Source: Campylorhamphus procurvoides (Eukaryota; Chordata; Aves; Passeriformes; Dendrocolaptidae). Taken from it: DNA of 64,000 nucleotides. Both the position numbers and the translations under genes were made by a program. Location of the stretch: positions 737,945-801,944 of the forward strand of contig WBMV01001018.1 of the NCBI GenBank assembly GCA_013396655.1, in the 5' to 3' direction. The notes beneath the pieces are model-generated. The model saw only the letters and a list, made by a program, of their open reading frames with translations, searched no databases and was not told the origin of the DNA. The first letter of the stretch is position 1, and each line of letters begins with the position of its first letter. Of the stretch, positions 51,021-63,100 are shown in pieces.

Positions 51021-52209
51021 CCCTACTCACCAGCTATCAATCTGTCATCATTTTACTGTCCACACATTGTCAAGCAGTCACAGAACTTGATGCAAAGAGT
51101 TCCTGTTCTCTCACAGTACAAAAAGGGTTTGTTCAGTGGCTGTAATGAGAGATTTGGGGTGTTGGTGCAGAGCCCTGCCAGCCTGCCCTGGTCCCTTTGC
51201 ATCACCCATCGGTTGTACAGGCAGAGATTTTTCATTTGCCTTTTGCAGCTTGGTCTGACACATGACATCAGTGGGAAAGAAGCCTGCAGCTCTCTGCTCC
51301 TTGTCCCTGCCCTTGGGCAGTGTCAGTGTTCCACTGTGGCTGAGTCACTGCAGCCAGTGCCCTGTGCCATGTGCAGGCAGGCTGAGCCGGGAGGGCAGCC
51401 CGAGGGCTGAGCTGTCACTGATCCCAAGTGATGTGGCACCAGCCTTGGAGGTCAGAGGTTCCTACACGAGGGTTTTGCTCAGCCTCTCGTACAGCAAAGT
51501 CTGAAGCACAGCACTGTCCTCCAGATCTCAGTGTGATCCCACTCCACAAGTGCTCAGACTTGGCATTTGGTTTTCAGCTGCCTCTGACTGGGGGAGAGCT
51601 TCCTTTCCAGGGCATTGCCAACCACAAACTCAGTGAAAATAAAGTTAATGAACCTGATGATGGTAGAAACTAGAAGCTCAGGGGGGCTGCCCAGCACACA
51701 GTGTGGCAGCAGGGTGTTGCTGCTGAGACCTTTAGCATTGTCCATCTGTCGGTGATACACTCCAATATACAGTAAACAAAGCGAGGAGGCTGTAAAAACA
51801 CTCAAAATAGAGGTGCTTGCCACTTATAACAGCAGAGTAGACTCAAATCATAAAGCCCAGGATGGGGAAATCTCATTTTGGGTTTAAATGTCTCAGAGAT
51901 ACTGTTGGGAACCTCTGCAGGGCACCGTGTGGGTGGAAGCTATTTCAGACAGGCTGTGGTTGGTGCCTTACAGAGCTCAATAACCAGCGCAAAGGGCAGC
52001 ACAGATTGCTTTCAGGATCTGAACGGGCTCGTGCAGGGCCAGCACGGGGATTTCTGACAGCATCAAGCCATGCAGCCATCACACAGTCCAGCAGGCACAG
52101 GGCAGCTGGACCCCAGCCTCGCTGTTCACAGGAGCACCATCTGAAAAGGCTCCATTCCCTGAAAAAAGGCGGTGATTGAAGCAGCTTTTTCTTCCCTTTC
52201 CTTCCACAG

Positions 52210-52450
52210 TGGACTTTTCTGTGAGACCCCCCCGCCCATGGTCCTGCTGCAGACGAGCCCCTGTGACAACTACGAGTGCCAGAACGGCGCGCAGTGCATC
52301 GTCGCCCACCACGAGCCCGTGTGCCGCTGCCTCGCCGGCTTCGCGGGCCAGAGGTGCGAGAAGCTCATCACCGTCAACTTCGTGGGCAAGGACTCCTACG
52401 TGGAGCTGCCGTCAGCCAAAATCCGCCCTCAGGCAAACATCTCCCTCCAG
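52210..52450 (+). CDS. SLIT3: SLIT3 coding exon: end of EGF 5, cleavage-region linker, EGF 6, start of laminin G
   Basis: This 241-nt exon (phase 2 in, 0 out) gives SGLFC, closing EGF 5, the linker [17 protein letters not shown] 6 ([12 protein letters not shown] to GFAGQRC), then [17 protein letters not shown] and [10 protein letters not shown] of laminin G. Human SLIT2 is cut by proteases in this linker after an arginine (LPR before TSPC). Here, as in human SLIT3 from memory, the residue is glutamine. NIS is an N-glycosylation sequon. The exon is unusually G+C-rich with about 21 CpGs in 241 bp. The donor CAG|gtgtgt is weak at +3 to +5, and read-through stays in frame for 46 residues to a TGA at 52589-52591. 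Confidence 0.97.
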
Positions 52451-52773
52451 GTGTGTCAGGCAGGGCAGCCAGTGCTCCCCAAAGCAGAAATACCTGCACA
52501 GGCTTTTCTATGGGGTCTGTTGGCCAAGATGCTGCAAAAGTCGGAGTCACCTTGTGAGCTGCTTGTCTGCTCTAAAATTACTGAGACGTGAAGGAGCAGC
52601 TCAGGAACCAGAGCACCTTTGTGGGCACACATCCTGTCTCCAGAATCTGCCACCCTCTTATTCCCACACTGGCAGTGCAACCAGGGATGATTCAGGAAGG
52701 CTCCCTGTCTTCTTACTGATTCATGACATTGTGCTCCATCCTGCAGAAATCAGTGTTCAATGTCAGCACACTT

Positions 52774-52779
52774 ATTAAA
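52774..52779 (+). promoter_or_regulatory. Possible intronic poly(A) signal (ATTAAA)
   Basis: The common variant hexamer lies about 180 bp after the in-frame stop of the read-through frame from exon 52210-52450. T-rich sequence (ttttgcttactcttttgctg) follows within 35 to 60 bp, as expected of a downstream element. By itself this is weak evidence, because such hexamers are frequent in AT-rich DNA. Confidence 0.2.
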
Positions 52780-53700
52780 AGAGGCTGCTCCAAATGGCCT
52801 GTCCAGACAATATTTTGCTTACTCTTTTGCTGTGCACATTCAGTAGATAAAAGGCCTGGGATTTTGTTACAGGACTGTCGTTACACCTAAATTTGGTTTG
52901 AGGAATAAGGGTCAGAAAGCAATTCAATTGAAAATAGATATCAAAGGTGGCAGGCCATTTACTGTCATCTTTGTGGTTGTGGATCAAAAGTATCTTGAAT
53001 ACTTAGTCCAATATGGTGTTTAAGTGATTTGAAATTGGAATCACAATCTAGTAAGTATTAAACTGATTTCCTCCCCCTCAGTATTCAAAAGTAAGTGAGG
53101 AAATAATTTCTGGCTTTTTATGTTTTCTAATAAAAAGATGGTTATAATTAAAATAGCAATGTCAACACATAGGAAAGAGGATTGAATTTCCACATTAGGT
53201 ATTAAATTTTAAAGGATGGTTCCTGTAAAGCTTATTCTAGGGGCAAAATTTTGCAATTAATATTTATCTTTTCTTTAAAGCTTGAGTGTACTGCTCATAG
53301 GAAAATGAAGCTGAGTCATGTATATTTGAAACTCCAGCTTTTCTTCAAAACCCTCTATTATTTAATATTACAAAAGAGATTCTAAAATACAGACACTAGA
53401 AAATAATGACTCCCCAAAAACTCCAGGTACTGTGAGTCTACTTTAAAGCTGCAAATGTGATTAAAACACATTACATCAGCTGTAGCTTGAGGAATAATAT
53501 TTATTCATACAGAGAACACATGCAGATGACACTGTCACTTCTTGTTTCCCAGGCTGGATATTACTCTTGCATCCAGTAATTAATTACTAGTGAATTAAAA
53601 TTAGAACACAACATTGATTATTAAAAACAGATAGAGGAAATCATATTTAAAAGTGCTCAAGAAAAATAAAAGCTTCTAAGGGTAAAAGGATAGTATTTAA

Positions 53701-53715
53701 ATATATATATATATA
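53701..53715. repeat. AT dinucleotide microsatellite
   Basis: A pure alternating AT run of 15 bases within an AT-rich part of the short intron, about 280 bp before the next exon. Confidence 0.95.
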
Positions 53716-53861
53716 AATCTAAACAGTTTTTTAAATTTACTGTATAGTTTTTGCATTTAACAGCCATGATAAAAAAAAATAAGAAAACTCAAGAAATAAG
53801 TGCTGTGAAAATAGCAGGCAGGTTGTATTTTGGATTCAAAAATCCTATTTTGTCTCTTGTT

Positions 53862-53878
53862 TATATATATATATATAT
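53862..53878. repeat. TA dinucleotide microsatellite
   Basis: A pure alternating TA run of 17 bases, about 117 bp upstream of the exon 53996-54126 acceptor. It is likely to vary in length between individuals. Confidence 0.95.
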
Positions 53879-53995
53879 GATGTATTAATTTATATTTGAA
53901 TTGAATAAATCATTTTGGTGTGATTTTTTTAATATAGATTTATTTCCTTTTTAATCATTCCCAAGCAACCTTACGTGGTTATTAATGTTTCACAG

Positions 53996-54126
53996 GTAGC
54001 CACGGATAAGGACAATGGCATCTTATTGTACAAAGGAGACAATGATCCTTTGGCTCTGGAGTTGTACCAGGGACACGTGAGGCTCATCTACGACACACTG
54101 AATTCCCCACCTACCACAGTATACAG
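53996..54126 (+). CDS. SLIT3: SLIT3 coding exon: laminin G domain, second part
   Basis: This 131-nt exon (phase 0 in, 2 out) encodes [33 protein letters not shown] and [10 protein letters not shown], a strand-rich stretch of the laminin G sandwich. NGILLYKG and the following [10 protein letters not shown] are the conserved laminin G core. It matches SLIT3 nearly residue for residue, with small changes near the end (IYDTLNSPP where I recall VYDSLSSPP in human). The final AG joins the next exon, expected to restart with VETVNDGQ, which is not in this window. The acceptor is tgtttcacag and the donor ACAG|gtaaat. The domain is incomplete here only because the window ends in the following intron. 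Confidence 0.96.
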
Positions 54127-57100
54127 GTAAATGGCTAAGCTTTACCAAGACAGTTGATTTCCAGTGTAGATGGAGAAGAGGTAGGATTTTTCTAAGAGAT
54201 GTGCATGGGAGAAGAACCTTTGATTTTCCTTTGAGGTATCTCTTTTATTCAAGTAATTAGATAAGAAAGACTAACAACTTAGCTAGAGGCTGCATGGTTA
54301 AAAATTGACTTTTATTGACAATAGCAGTGATACTCTGTACTACTGCAGTTAGGGAAAAATGTATTCTTTGTAAAGATTTAGTTTCTGGTCAATTTTGTCC
54401 TTGAAATAGTTGCAATTAATCAGTTTCTTCATTGATATCTAGCATTAATTTACCCTACCAAGGCAGAACAGTGCCTGTGCAACTTCAGGGTTAGCCTGTG
54501 TCACATAGAAGGGGAAGGGTTCAGTTCCTCTACAGGGCGAGTATTTTCAGAGGGACTCTGGCCTATATCAGTAGCAACTACACAAACCATGAAAAAGCAC
54601 AAATTGCACGGGTAAATTGGAGGGTAATTTAACCTTCAGACACTTGGCTTCTGAGGATCCCAAGCCCACAGCTTTTACTCATCAGTCACCTGACAGAAAA
54701 GCAAATATACAAGTGAAATGCATGCACAGAGGTGTTTCTGTGGGGGAGAGAGGTGTGCTGCTCTTGTCATGCACAGTTCCTTCAGCAGCCTTTTCCACAG
54801 GTTAACTCCCTGCTCATTATTTCTAATCCCTGCTGCTCTGGTTTGTTCTGGGTATACATGCAGCTGTGACCACATGGAGTGTTTTGGGTTCAGCACTGAC
54901 ATTGGAATTCCCAGCCCACCTGGCTCATCCTGTAGAAAGAGCATCTTCTTAGAGCAAGGGACAGGATGGATGCCACCATGTACCACTAGCCAGGATTGGC
55001 CTTGTGCTTTTTCCAGAAACTTTTCTCAGCACTTGGTAAAACTTGAGCCGCCTTCTTTAGGGGAATGGTGACTTGTCTAAGAAAATGCAAAAATTCTTTC
55101 TGTATAAAAGCAAATTGGATAATACCCATGCAGGCACGCCCCCAGGAGGAGCCCTCATCCCCTGTAGGAATGAAAGAAGTAGTTTGCCCGTGATTTCCCC
55201 CAGCTGGATGGATAGGTGTGAAAAATGCCTCTGTGTGTGGCTGCTGATCCTAATTGATTTCATGTTAGAGCAGAGCTGGAGTTGTGAAACAGCTTTCCAC
55301 TGCTAATTAGAGCCTGGGGAAGGCTCATGACGTGTGGGCAGCACTGGGGTGGCAGGGTCAGTGGGGATGTTTGCTCTCCACTGTCACGGCACAGCAGTGT
55401 GGTGACAAGAATTGTTGCCACCATCACAACAACCCTCCATGGATCTGCTTCCTCCTGGCAAAGCTGCCAGGGATGGCGAGTGCCAGCACCCTCGTTATTC
55501 CTTCGCCCTTCACATGGATCAAGGAGGAGGTCTCCATTCAGACTGACACCTCATTACCATGAGATTAATGGCCCCTTCACTGCATTTTGTACTGCAGTGA
55601 TCTGTTGAGATGGGAAAGAAGCTGCTTAATACGATGCCCTTTCCGAAATGTCACTCTAATCTTTTATTAGTTTAAGGAGTGGAGCAAAATGGGATTAGCA
55701 TGGAGCTTGATGGGAAAAGATTAGGTTGATTGAGAAAAACTGCGGCTAAAGAATGTCAAAAAGGGCCTCTAAATAGATTAAAAGACTTGTTTTCCTAAAG
55801 GGTTGAGGAAGGAGGGGGAAATCTGCTTCTCTCCTTACAATCGTAGGATTTAAGGGTAGAAGGCATAAGTGGATCTGGTTTGACCTCTCTGTATATACTG
55901 TTTGACTTTTAGCTAAGGTGTCAGCTCTGTTTGGCTAAGACACAACGTCCAGCTTGGCACAGCGTTTTGATAGGAAAACACCAAATAATGGAAAATCTCC
56001 CATTTCCTTTAGTAGCTTGGACAGTGGTCAATTATTTCCCTTATTCAGGCATTGACCATCATTTCTAAGTTTGGTCACTAATACCTTTTGACTGTTTTAG
56101 AGGCCTTCTCCAGGGAAATGCAAGTCCATTTATACCTTGTACTGTCTCCCATGAGTTTATCTGTACTTTTAATTGCAATGTCCCCTAACCTGCATTTTGA
56201 TAAAATGAGTAGCTAAAGAATTTGGGAAACTCTTCTCTGCAACTCCTACAGTTTTGATTTGTCATTAAAAACAAGTTATCTAGGAGAACCTGTGGCATTC
56301 AAGTCTCAGCCTCACCATTGATAAAACAGTTTTTTCATCTCTCTTGCCTCCTCCTTGCTGTTTAGATGCTTTATTTAAATTTCAATCTCAGCCAAAGTGG
56401 ACTGTTTGCTGTGAGCAGCCCTGTTGAAAGACTATTAGATTAATTTTCATGGGCAATATCATGTGCTGCTCTCCTCCAAAGGAGTCCACTTCTTGAGCTA
56501 GATGAGCAGGGCTTTGGCTCTTATTTTGACCCAGAAGAGTCTGCCAGAAGAGGAGGAGGCCTTAAAACACTGCCTGGTGGGAGATGTGCCAGCTACAGCT
56601 GCAGGAAATCTGTAAGTGACCTGGTGCTGGGCTGTAACTGAGATGTTCTGCTGGCTATTTCAGGTACTCCCAGGAAGGGATGTGGGAAGTCATTGGCAAG
56701 CCCACATGGTCTGTAATTCCTCATCAGAGTCTCCACGATAAGATTTATTAATGGTACTTAAGAACAGTAAAATTAGCAAAGTACTTGGCTAATACAGATA
56801 ATATCCTGTAGGGATAAGATAAAACCTGTTGTTTGCGAAGCCAGCAGTGAGTCAGGCATACTGGTGGTAGTTTTCCAGAGGATTCCACAGAAAGGTGCTG
56901 GAAGGATGAAGAAGGCCACGTGTTCCAGTGCCACTCTGGGAATGCAGGGTGTCCCTGGCTCCCGGAGTGGCCCTGTTCCTGTATTTTAGCTGCTCCTCTG
57001 AGCACATTGAACTAGAACTGCAGTGCAAAGTCAGGCTGGAAAAGCCCAGCATTAACTGACTGTACATTCAGATTTGCTTTATGTGTGTTCGTTCCTATGG

Positions 57101-60100
57101 TATGTTTGGATAGAAAGGTTAAAGTTGACATTGGACTTCTCTTTCATTCTAGTCAGATAAAGGTCAGCACAAGTCCAATGGAAACAACTACCTAAAATAC
57201 ACTGTCATTTATCATTAAGTTAGAGAGAAATGCAAGTTCATGCATGAATATGCAATGACTGGACTTGCCCTTTAAAAGAAAAGCTGACTGGTCTGTTACT
57301 GGAAGTCCTCACTTGTGAGCTGCAGAAAAATGGTTTCCTGAATGTCATAGTAAAGCTCTTCCAGAAGACCCATTTCTGAAGTAGGATTTCTACTTGTTGT
57401 TTCTTTTAGTCTATTTAATTATTTTATAGACACACAAATGAGAACAGAGATTTGTTTCTGAGTGCTTTACTGCCCTCCTGGTCTCTGCACTGCTGGGAGT
57501 TCCTCTTCCATGCCATGGCAGTACTTGGTACCAGGCTAACTGCGTGTTCTTGAAATAAAGTAAATTTTTACACAGATACTCTACCTCAGTTTGAAGATGC
57601 CAGCTGTGCTGCTTTTATTTGCCACCACACTTCAACTGTTAAAAGTTTGACTTGACAAAGAGCAAAATTCTGTAGTTGCAGCATTCAGCCATTGACACAG
57701 GTATCTGTTTAACTGTATTCTATAGGGACAGCTCCCTGTTCTCAGTCCTTTTTCCCACATCTGTTCCTTGAGCCAGAGATAAGACCTTACTTGTAATTTT
57801 TTCTCTGATAGATTTCATGCTGCTATACAGTCATATTGATTTGGATGCTAAATGAATCCTTCCTAGTAGAAGTGGAAAATAGAAATTTGACACAAACTAC
57901 TGATGTCATTCCCTCCAGAGTTCCCAGATTGCCATGTTGCATGCAGACTGTCATATCTGGTAAAGAGCAAGATGCAGGCGTCACTGGTGTAAAATCATAT
58001 GTTTTCATGCAGGGTTTCTGACAGCAGTGAAAAAAGAGGCACTTAGGAAAAGATAAGAATTAATTGTATTTGTCTTTCTGCAGAGCCTACACCCAAATTA
58101 CATTATAATCCCTTTTAAAAGTATCCTTGCATAATCTCCTTTCAAAAATGCTACATCATTACAAATATTCCTTGCAGATTGTATCATGCAGTTCCCATGG
58201 TCTGGCTGATTCCAACATAATGTAGATGGATGTTCTTGTGGTTAAAGCAAAAGACCTAGAATGAGGGAGCTTAAATCCTTACTGTATCTGTTTCAGATGT
58301 GAAGCCTGCAGGATGACAAATTAAATCTGGCTCTCTGTGCACGCAAAAAAGTACAGAAATGCACGAAAAATAGAAAAGGTGTTTCAGAAACGTGCTGTGG
58401 GTGTCCAGAGGGTGAGGTTCCTGCTTCCTGCTCCCTTCTCCCTCCAGGCTGTGGAGCAGCACAAGGCTTTTATCCCAGCAGCATCTGCCCTTCCACCCTT
58501 CACACTTGGTGTCCAGCAGAGTCCCTGGCCATGCCACTGCTGAACTGACGTGGTACGGCTCAAGGACTTCAGCCCTCTACTCAAATTTCTTCTGATGTTA
58601 AGGCTGAACAGTTGTTCTGGTGATGGAAAAGCTTCCACACCTTCCAAAGAGATGGGATCTTTGTGTAATCATCTCTTTAGCTGCAATTGCTTATCAGCAA
58701 AAAAAAACCCCAAAAACATGGGAGCCTTCACCATTAATTCACTGCCTTCTGGGGAGGAATGTGCTGGAGGAGTGAAAGCATTAATTCTTCCTAGGATCAT
58801 TATTAGAGCTTGTCAAACTCAGTTTTTACCAGAAGTCTCTTTGCAGAGCATGACTGGTCCTTTTCTTCCTAATACCTTCACAGTCTGCAGCTTGTGCTGT
58901 GCCCATCCCTGGTGGGATGGCTGTTTGATACTCTGGATGGTCTCTAAATAGACTGTTTTTCAGAGATTTCTATGAGATATCACTGAGCTCTTAACAATTC
59001 TGCATATTTCCAATTCATTTTATTCTCTCTATCACACACTCTTATTTTTTCAGGTGATCCCTAGGGATTCTGCATCAAATATAATGAAAGAAACTGGCAA
59101 TAGTCTCTGACCTGCACAGTAAAAACTTTAAAATTTGAATGTACTTATACATCTTGCATGAGGCAAGGCAAAGGACAGCTGAGGTATTTTTTGCCTTTAT
59201 AAAGGGCTCTGGTGTACTTAAAGGGAAGAAAAATGGCAAGTGTGTGAGTTCTTGCCAAACTACAAACATTGCATTTCCCTAGTTTTTCCTGGATTCTTGT
59301 GTAGTAGGACAGTGAAAATGTATGGCCAAGACCTTAAATTATTATTTAACTTTTATCATGAGGTTCAGAATCAAATATTTGCTCTCATGAAATTCAGAAA
59401 CTTTCTTCTGCTGAGCCAAAGCTTCAGAAGGGTAAAGTTTTGTCCTTCAGGCTGCCAGAGGACTTAGCCAGCAAAATCTTAAGCAGAATTAATTTTTTTT
59501 CCTTGTAAATCTCTCCAGTATCTCTTGCAAGAATGATAGTTTCTCATCTCTCCTCTCTCTCTGCTCCACCCAGCTCATTCTCATCAGTGCAATATCAGAG
59601 TACCCAGGAGCACAGACCCATGTCTAACCTTACACATGTGGAGGGTGTTTCAGAGCGAGATATTTTACCAGAAGGCGGCAAAATCTTTGCTAAAGTGAGT
59701 CAGTGCTGGTGTGTCTGTACCAGGTACATGAAGTTAGGAATAGGTCATCTAAAAGCCACTGTGGTAGTGACAGAAAGAGCAATTACGTTCTCTGATCCCA
59801 GGCCATCTCCTTCAGGGCCCAAAAACTGGGGCTGTGGGTCTAAGTTGCTCTGAGACATCCCCTGTCAGCAGAGACCAGGCTGGAGAAAGGTGTGCAAATA
59901 TGCATTAAAGGTATTTTCTTGCTATAGCACAGGTCATTGGTGCAGAAGTAAATTGCCAAAGTTGGTTAATACTGATTTCATCACAGGAAGGATGAAGCAT
60001 TCTCATAACAGACAGCGATGGAATAAATCTAATCATAGTCAAAATGGCTTTATACACTTCCTGCACGATAACGACTGGCTCATGTCTTGAATTGTGAGGT

Positions 60101-63100
60101 TTTTGCCTTTCAACATGTAGCAAGCTAATATGTTTATTGTTTTTCTGCCCATAAATTCCTTGTAAACATGATGAGGAACACGCAGTCGGGATGTGCACCA
60201 TGTGTGACAGATTCACATCCTGCTTATCCCAAGCTCTGGATCCAGTCGGTGCAGCTCTGTCAGGGCTGGTGCTGAGGGTGATCCTGGAGGTGCAGGATGG
60301 GTTCGTGCACAGTTATTTATCTCACTGCTTCTTCCCACTGTGGGAATGACCCAGAGCTGCAGGGAAAGGTGGGCATGGCAGCTGCTGCTGTGGCTGTCAA
60401 ATAGGGGTGGATTTGGGTTAGAGGCACCCACATCCAACTGTACATATGTTGACACAGATGAGGTGGAAACAATTTCATTTCCTGACTGTGCATCAGGTTT
60501 CTAAATAAGCATGGTTTGGTTTTTTTTCTCTTGGGGCTTAGCCTCCAATTTCAGATAAAACCTGTCATTCTCTGTCATTTTGATTGGATGCCCTGTTAAC
60601 TGTGTTGTTAAATGCAGTGCCCTGCTAGATGGCAGACACCTCCATATTTTCCAGAGCTGAAAAGGGGATTGATGGTGTAAAGTATTGCCTGCTGAAATGA
60701 CTCTGTGAAGGTACTTGGTGGATTTTCTCGTCAGAACCTGAGATTCAATAACCAGTTGAATGGCAGACCTGTTTTCAATAGTGTTTGATACTGATGTTAA
60801 AAAGTGCCCCTGCTCTGTCAAAAGCCCTGGCAGGGCCAAGGACTGTGCCACAGCCTGTCCTGGTGTGCCCACACAGCTGTACTCATGCAGTGCTGGGGAG
60901 GACATGGCACTCTTTGCTGTCACCACCCTGCTGCTATGCCAGGACCTGCCTTCTTCTCTGCTCTTTGCAGAGTCATTTTTACAAGGATAACAGGTTTAAT
61001 ACAAACCCAATAACACCACAGAATGTCTAAGTGATTGTTTTTGCACTCTGTTTTTGCTGGGTTTGTTATTTTATACAATGCCTGTTACAGTAAGGACACA
61101 GAGATCCAATAGCTCATGGCACTGATGTGTGCACGATGTGCCAACACATTCTGGTGGGGAAGGTGGGAAAGGAGTCTGTGATCTGTCACTCAGGAGAGGC
61201 CTTGGACTTCAGGAGAGCATTCAAGTTATTTTTACTGCCATTAACAGGTTCTCAGTGAGCAGAATGAAGTATGGTGGGAGTGTAATGTCCAGTAGCCTCA
61301 TCTCCCAGCAGAGGGCCTGGAAGGAGATGCTGGGATCTCCCACCCAGGTCATGGACACTGTGAGAGCTCACTGCAAACAAGCAGTGTTTGCCCTGGCTGT
61401 GAGTCTGACCCTTTTATGAATTATCTAGGGAAAGGGGTCAGGATTATGTTAATTGCATGTTGCAGGCCTATAAAAAAGGTCCTTGCTTTTCCCTTAGAAG
61501 GTCTGTAATACAATGACTTTCACTGCTGGCAGGGGTGCTGCAGGAATTGAATTATGACTGGAAATTAGATATGCACAGCCTGGCCAAACGATCATTAAGG
61601 GAGATACAGTAATCAGCTGCCAGTGTTCAAGGGCTGTAAACACCAAGAAGAGAAAGATGGTTTATTTGGGTGGTCTGCAGAGTTGTAAGTAGAAGAAAAG
61701 GTATAAAATCAACCAAATTAAAATGGAGGTATCAAGCAAAACAATCTGAATGTCAAGGGCCCTCAGCCTCGAAGACCTAACACTCAAGTCATGTAAAACA
61801 GGATTGAACACAACAAAAGAGTTTATTTCAAACTGAAAGTGAATTTGAGTGCTTTAATATCCCTTTCACCTCTTATTTCCCTAGTCCTGCACTTCAGTAG
61901 CATTTTTCATACTTTTTTTCTCAACATGTGGTTTTTATTCGGCTTCTGAAGATGATAATGCTTGAAGTGATGTGTTATCGTAAAGGTAACACAAACACCA
62001 CTCCAATTATGATTTTGCCTTTGTTGCCATGGAGAAGTTTAAATCTATTTTAGGCCAAGGACTGATTACAGCTGGAACTAAGGGTGGGAGGTAAGTGTAG
62101 CTTGGAAAGGTGAAAACCCATCACTGCTGATACCTGCAGTCAGCCCGGCACAGTTTGAGTTTCACAGCTCCCAAAGTGACATCTCAGCGTGGTTCCCCAC
62201 AGCTCTCGCCTTGTGTATCTTGACTTTGGTACCTCTTCTCTGGTGCCTGCTCCTCCCATGTGCTGTAACCTCCTTAAGCTTTTGGACACATATTTGTGTT
62301 TATTCCCTTCTACTCGGAATGTTCTCAAAGATTATCTAAGTTCAGTGTTCCCCATGGCCTTCACTCCCCATTCTCTTACCATCCCTGTGTTTCCTTTGTT
62401 CTGCACACCAAATGAGGCGTGTCCCCATTAAGGCAGAGGTCAGGAAAATCTGGAGACTGTAGCTAATGAATTGATGTTCTCATTTGCATAATTGATGGTT
62501 ATACATTTCTTCAGTGACATGGTTTGCTGTGATACTTAAAGCTATTTTTGGTTTTGACTCCTCTTCCCTGCTGTTCTCTGCTGCACACACTAAAGGTGTA
62601 TTACTTGTCAGTGTAAAAAAACCTGACCCCAAAGCCCAAATTTTACAAGTTCCAATTGAATGCTTTAATCCTTTAATGCATTTTCGTTCACTGGCATATT
62701 TATAGTGGCTCAGCTCTAAATCTCTCATGGGTATTAGAGCAAGGGGAGTCAGTGTTTATAACATGTGTGTGCTTGGGGCTGGAGTAGAGGGGAAAGAAAA
62801 CATAAGAGGGAGAAGAGAAATAGCTCAAAAATGAGAGTGGAAAACTGTTCTTTCCTATATTCCCCAAGGTTTTATGTTTAATACACATCCCTTTCCCTTC
62901 ATTTCTCTGTGTTGTGGAGTCTAAGCCCCGAGCAGAGGCCGTGTCCGTGGCCTGTGTGCAGTGCCCTCTGCAATGGGCTCGTTGGCTCATCCTGCTGGAG
63001 TTGCTCTGACAGATGACACCAACTCCCTGCCAGCTGAAATTTTAATGTCTCTTCCATAGAGCCCTCTCTAGTGGCCTCTCTTCCCTGTGAGGGCAGCTCT

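Larger units (their letters stand above)
45740..52209 (+). other. SLIT3: SLIT3 intron, 6,470 bp
   Basis: The most repeat-loaded intron here. It holds an antisense LTR fragment (49630-49840), a 49-bp tandem duplication (49906-50003), a CT run (50127-50140) and a minisatellite with an N gap (50681-51020). The rest shows nothing recognised. The acceptor is ttccttccacag at 52198-52209, preceded by a pyrimidine-rich stretch. Confidence 0.8.
52451..53995 (+). other. SLIT3: SLIT3 intron, 1,545 bp
   Basis: The shortest intron here. The first 138 bases continue the coding frame before a stop. From about 53000 it is strongly AT-rich, with two AT-dinucleotide tracts (53701-53715 and 53862-53878). The acceptor tgtttcacag ends at 53995. 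No mobile element was recognised. Confidence 0.85.

Noticed and set aside
50574..51410. 278-codon open frame on + and matching antisense frames
   Set aside because: They are produced by the minisatellite and cross the N gap, so they cannot be trusted as coding.
61129..61420. Possible internal CR1 fragment (ccttggacttcaggagagc) with a 96-codon open frame
   Set aside because: Only about 20 bases resemble CR1; the rest does not follow the element, so it is not called.
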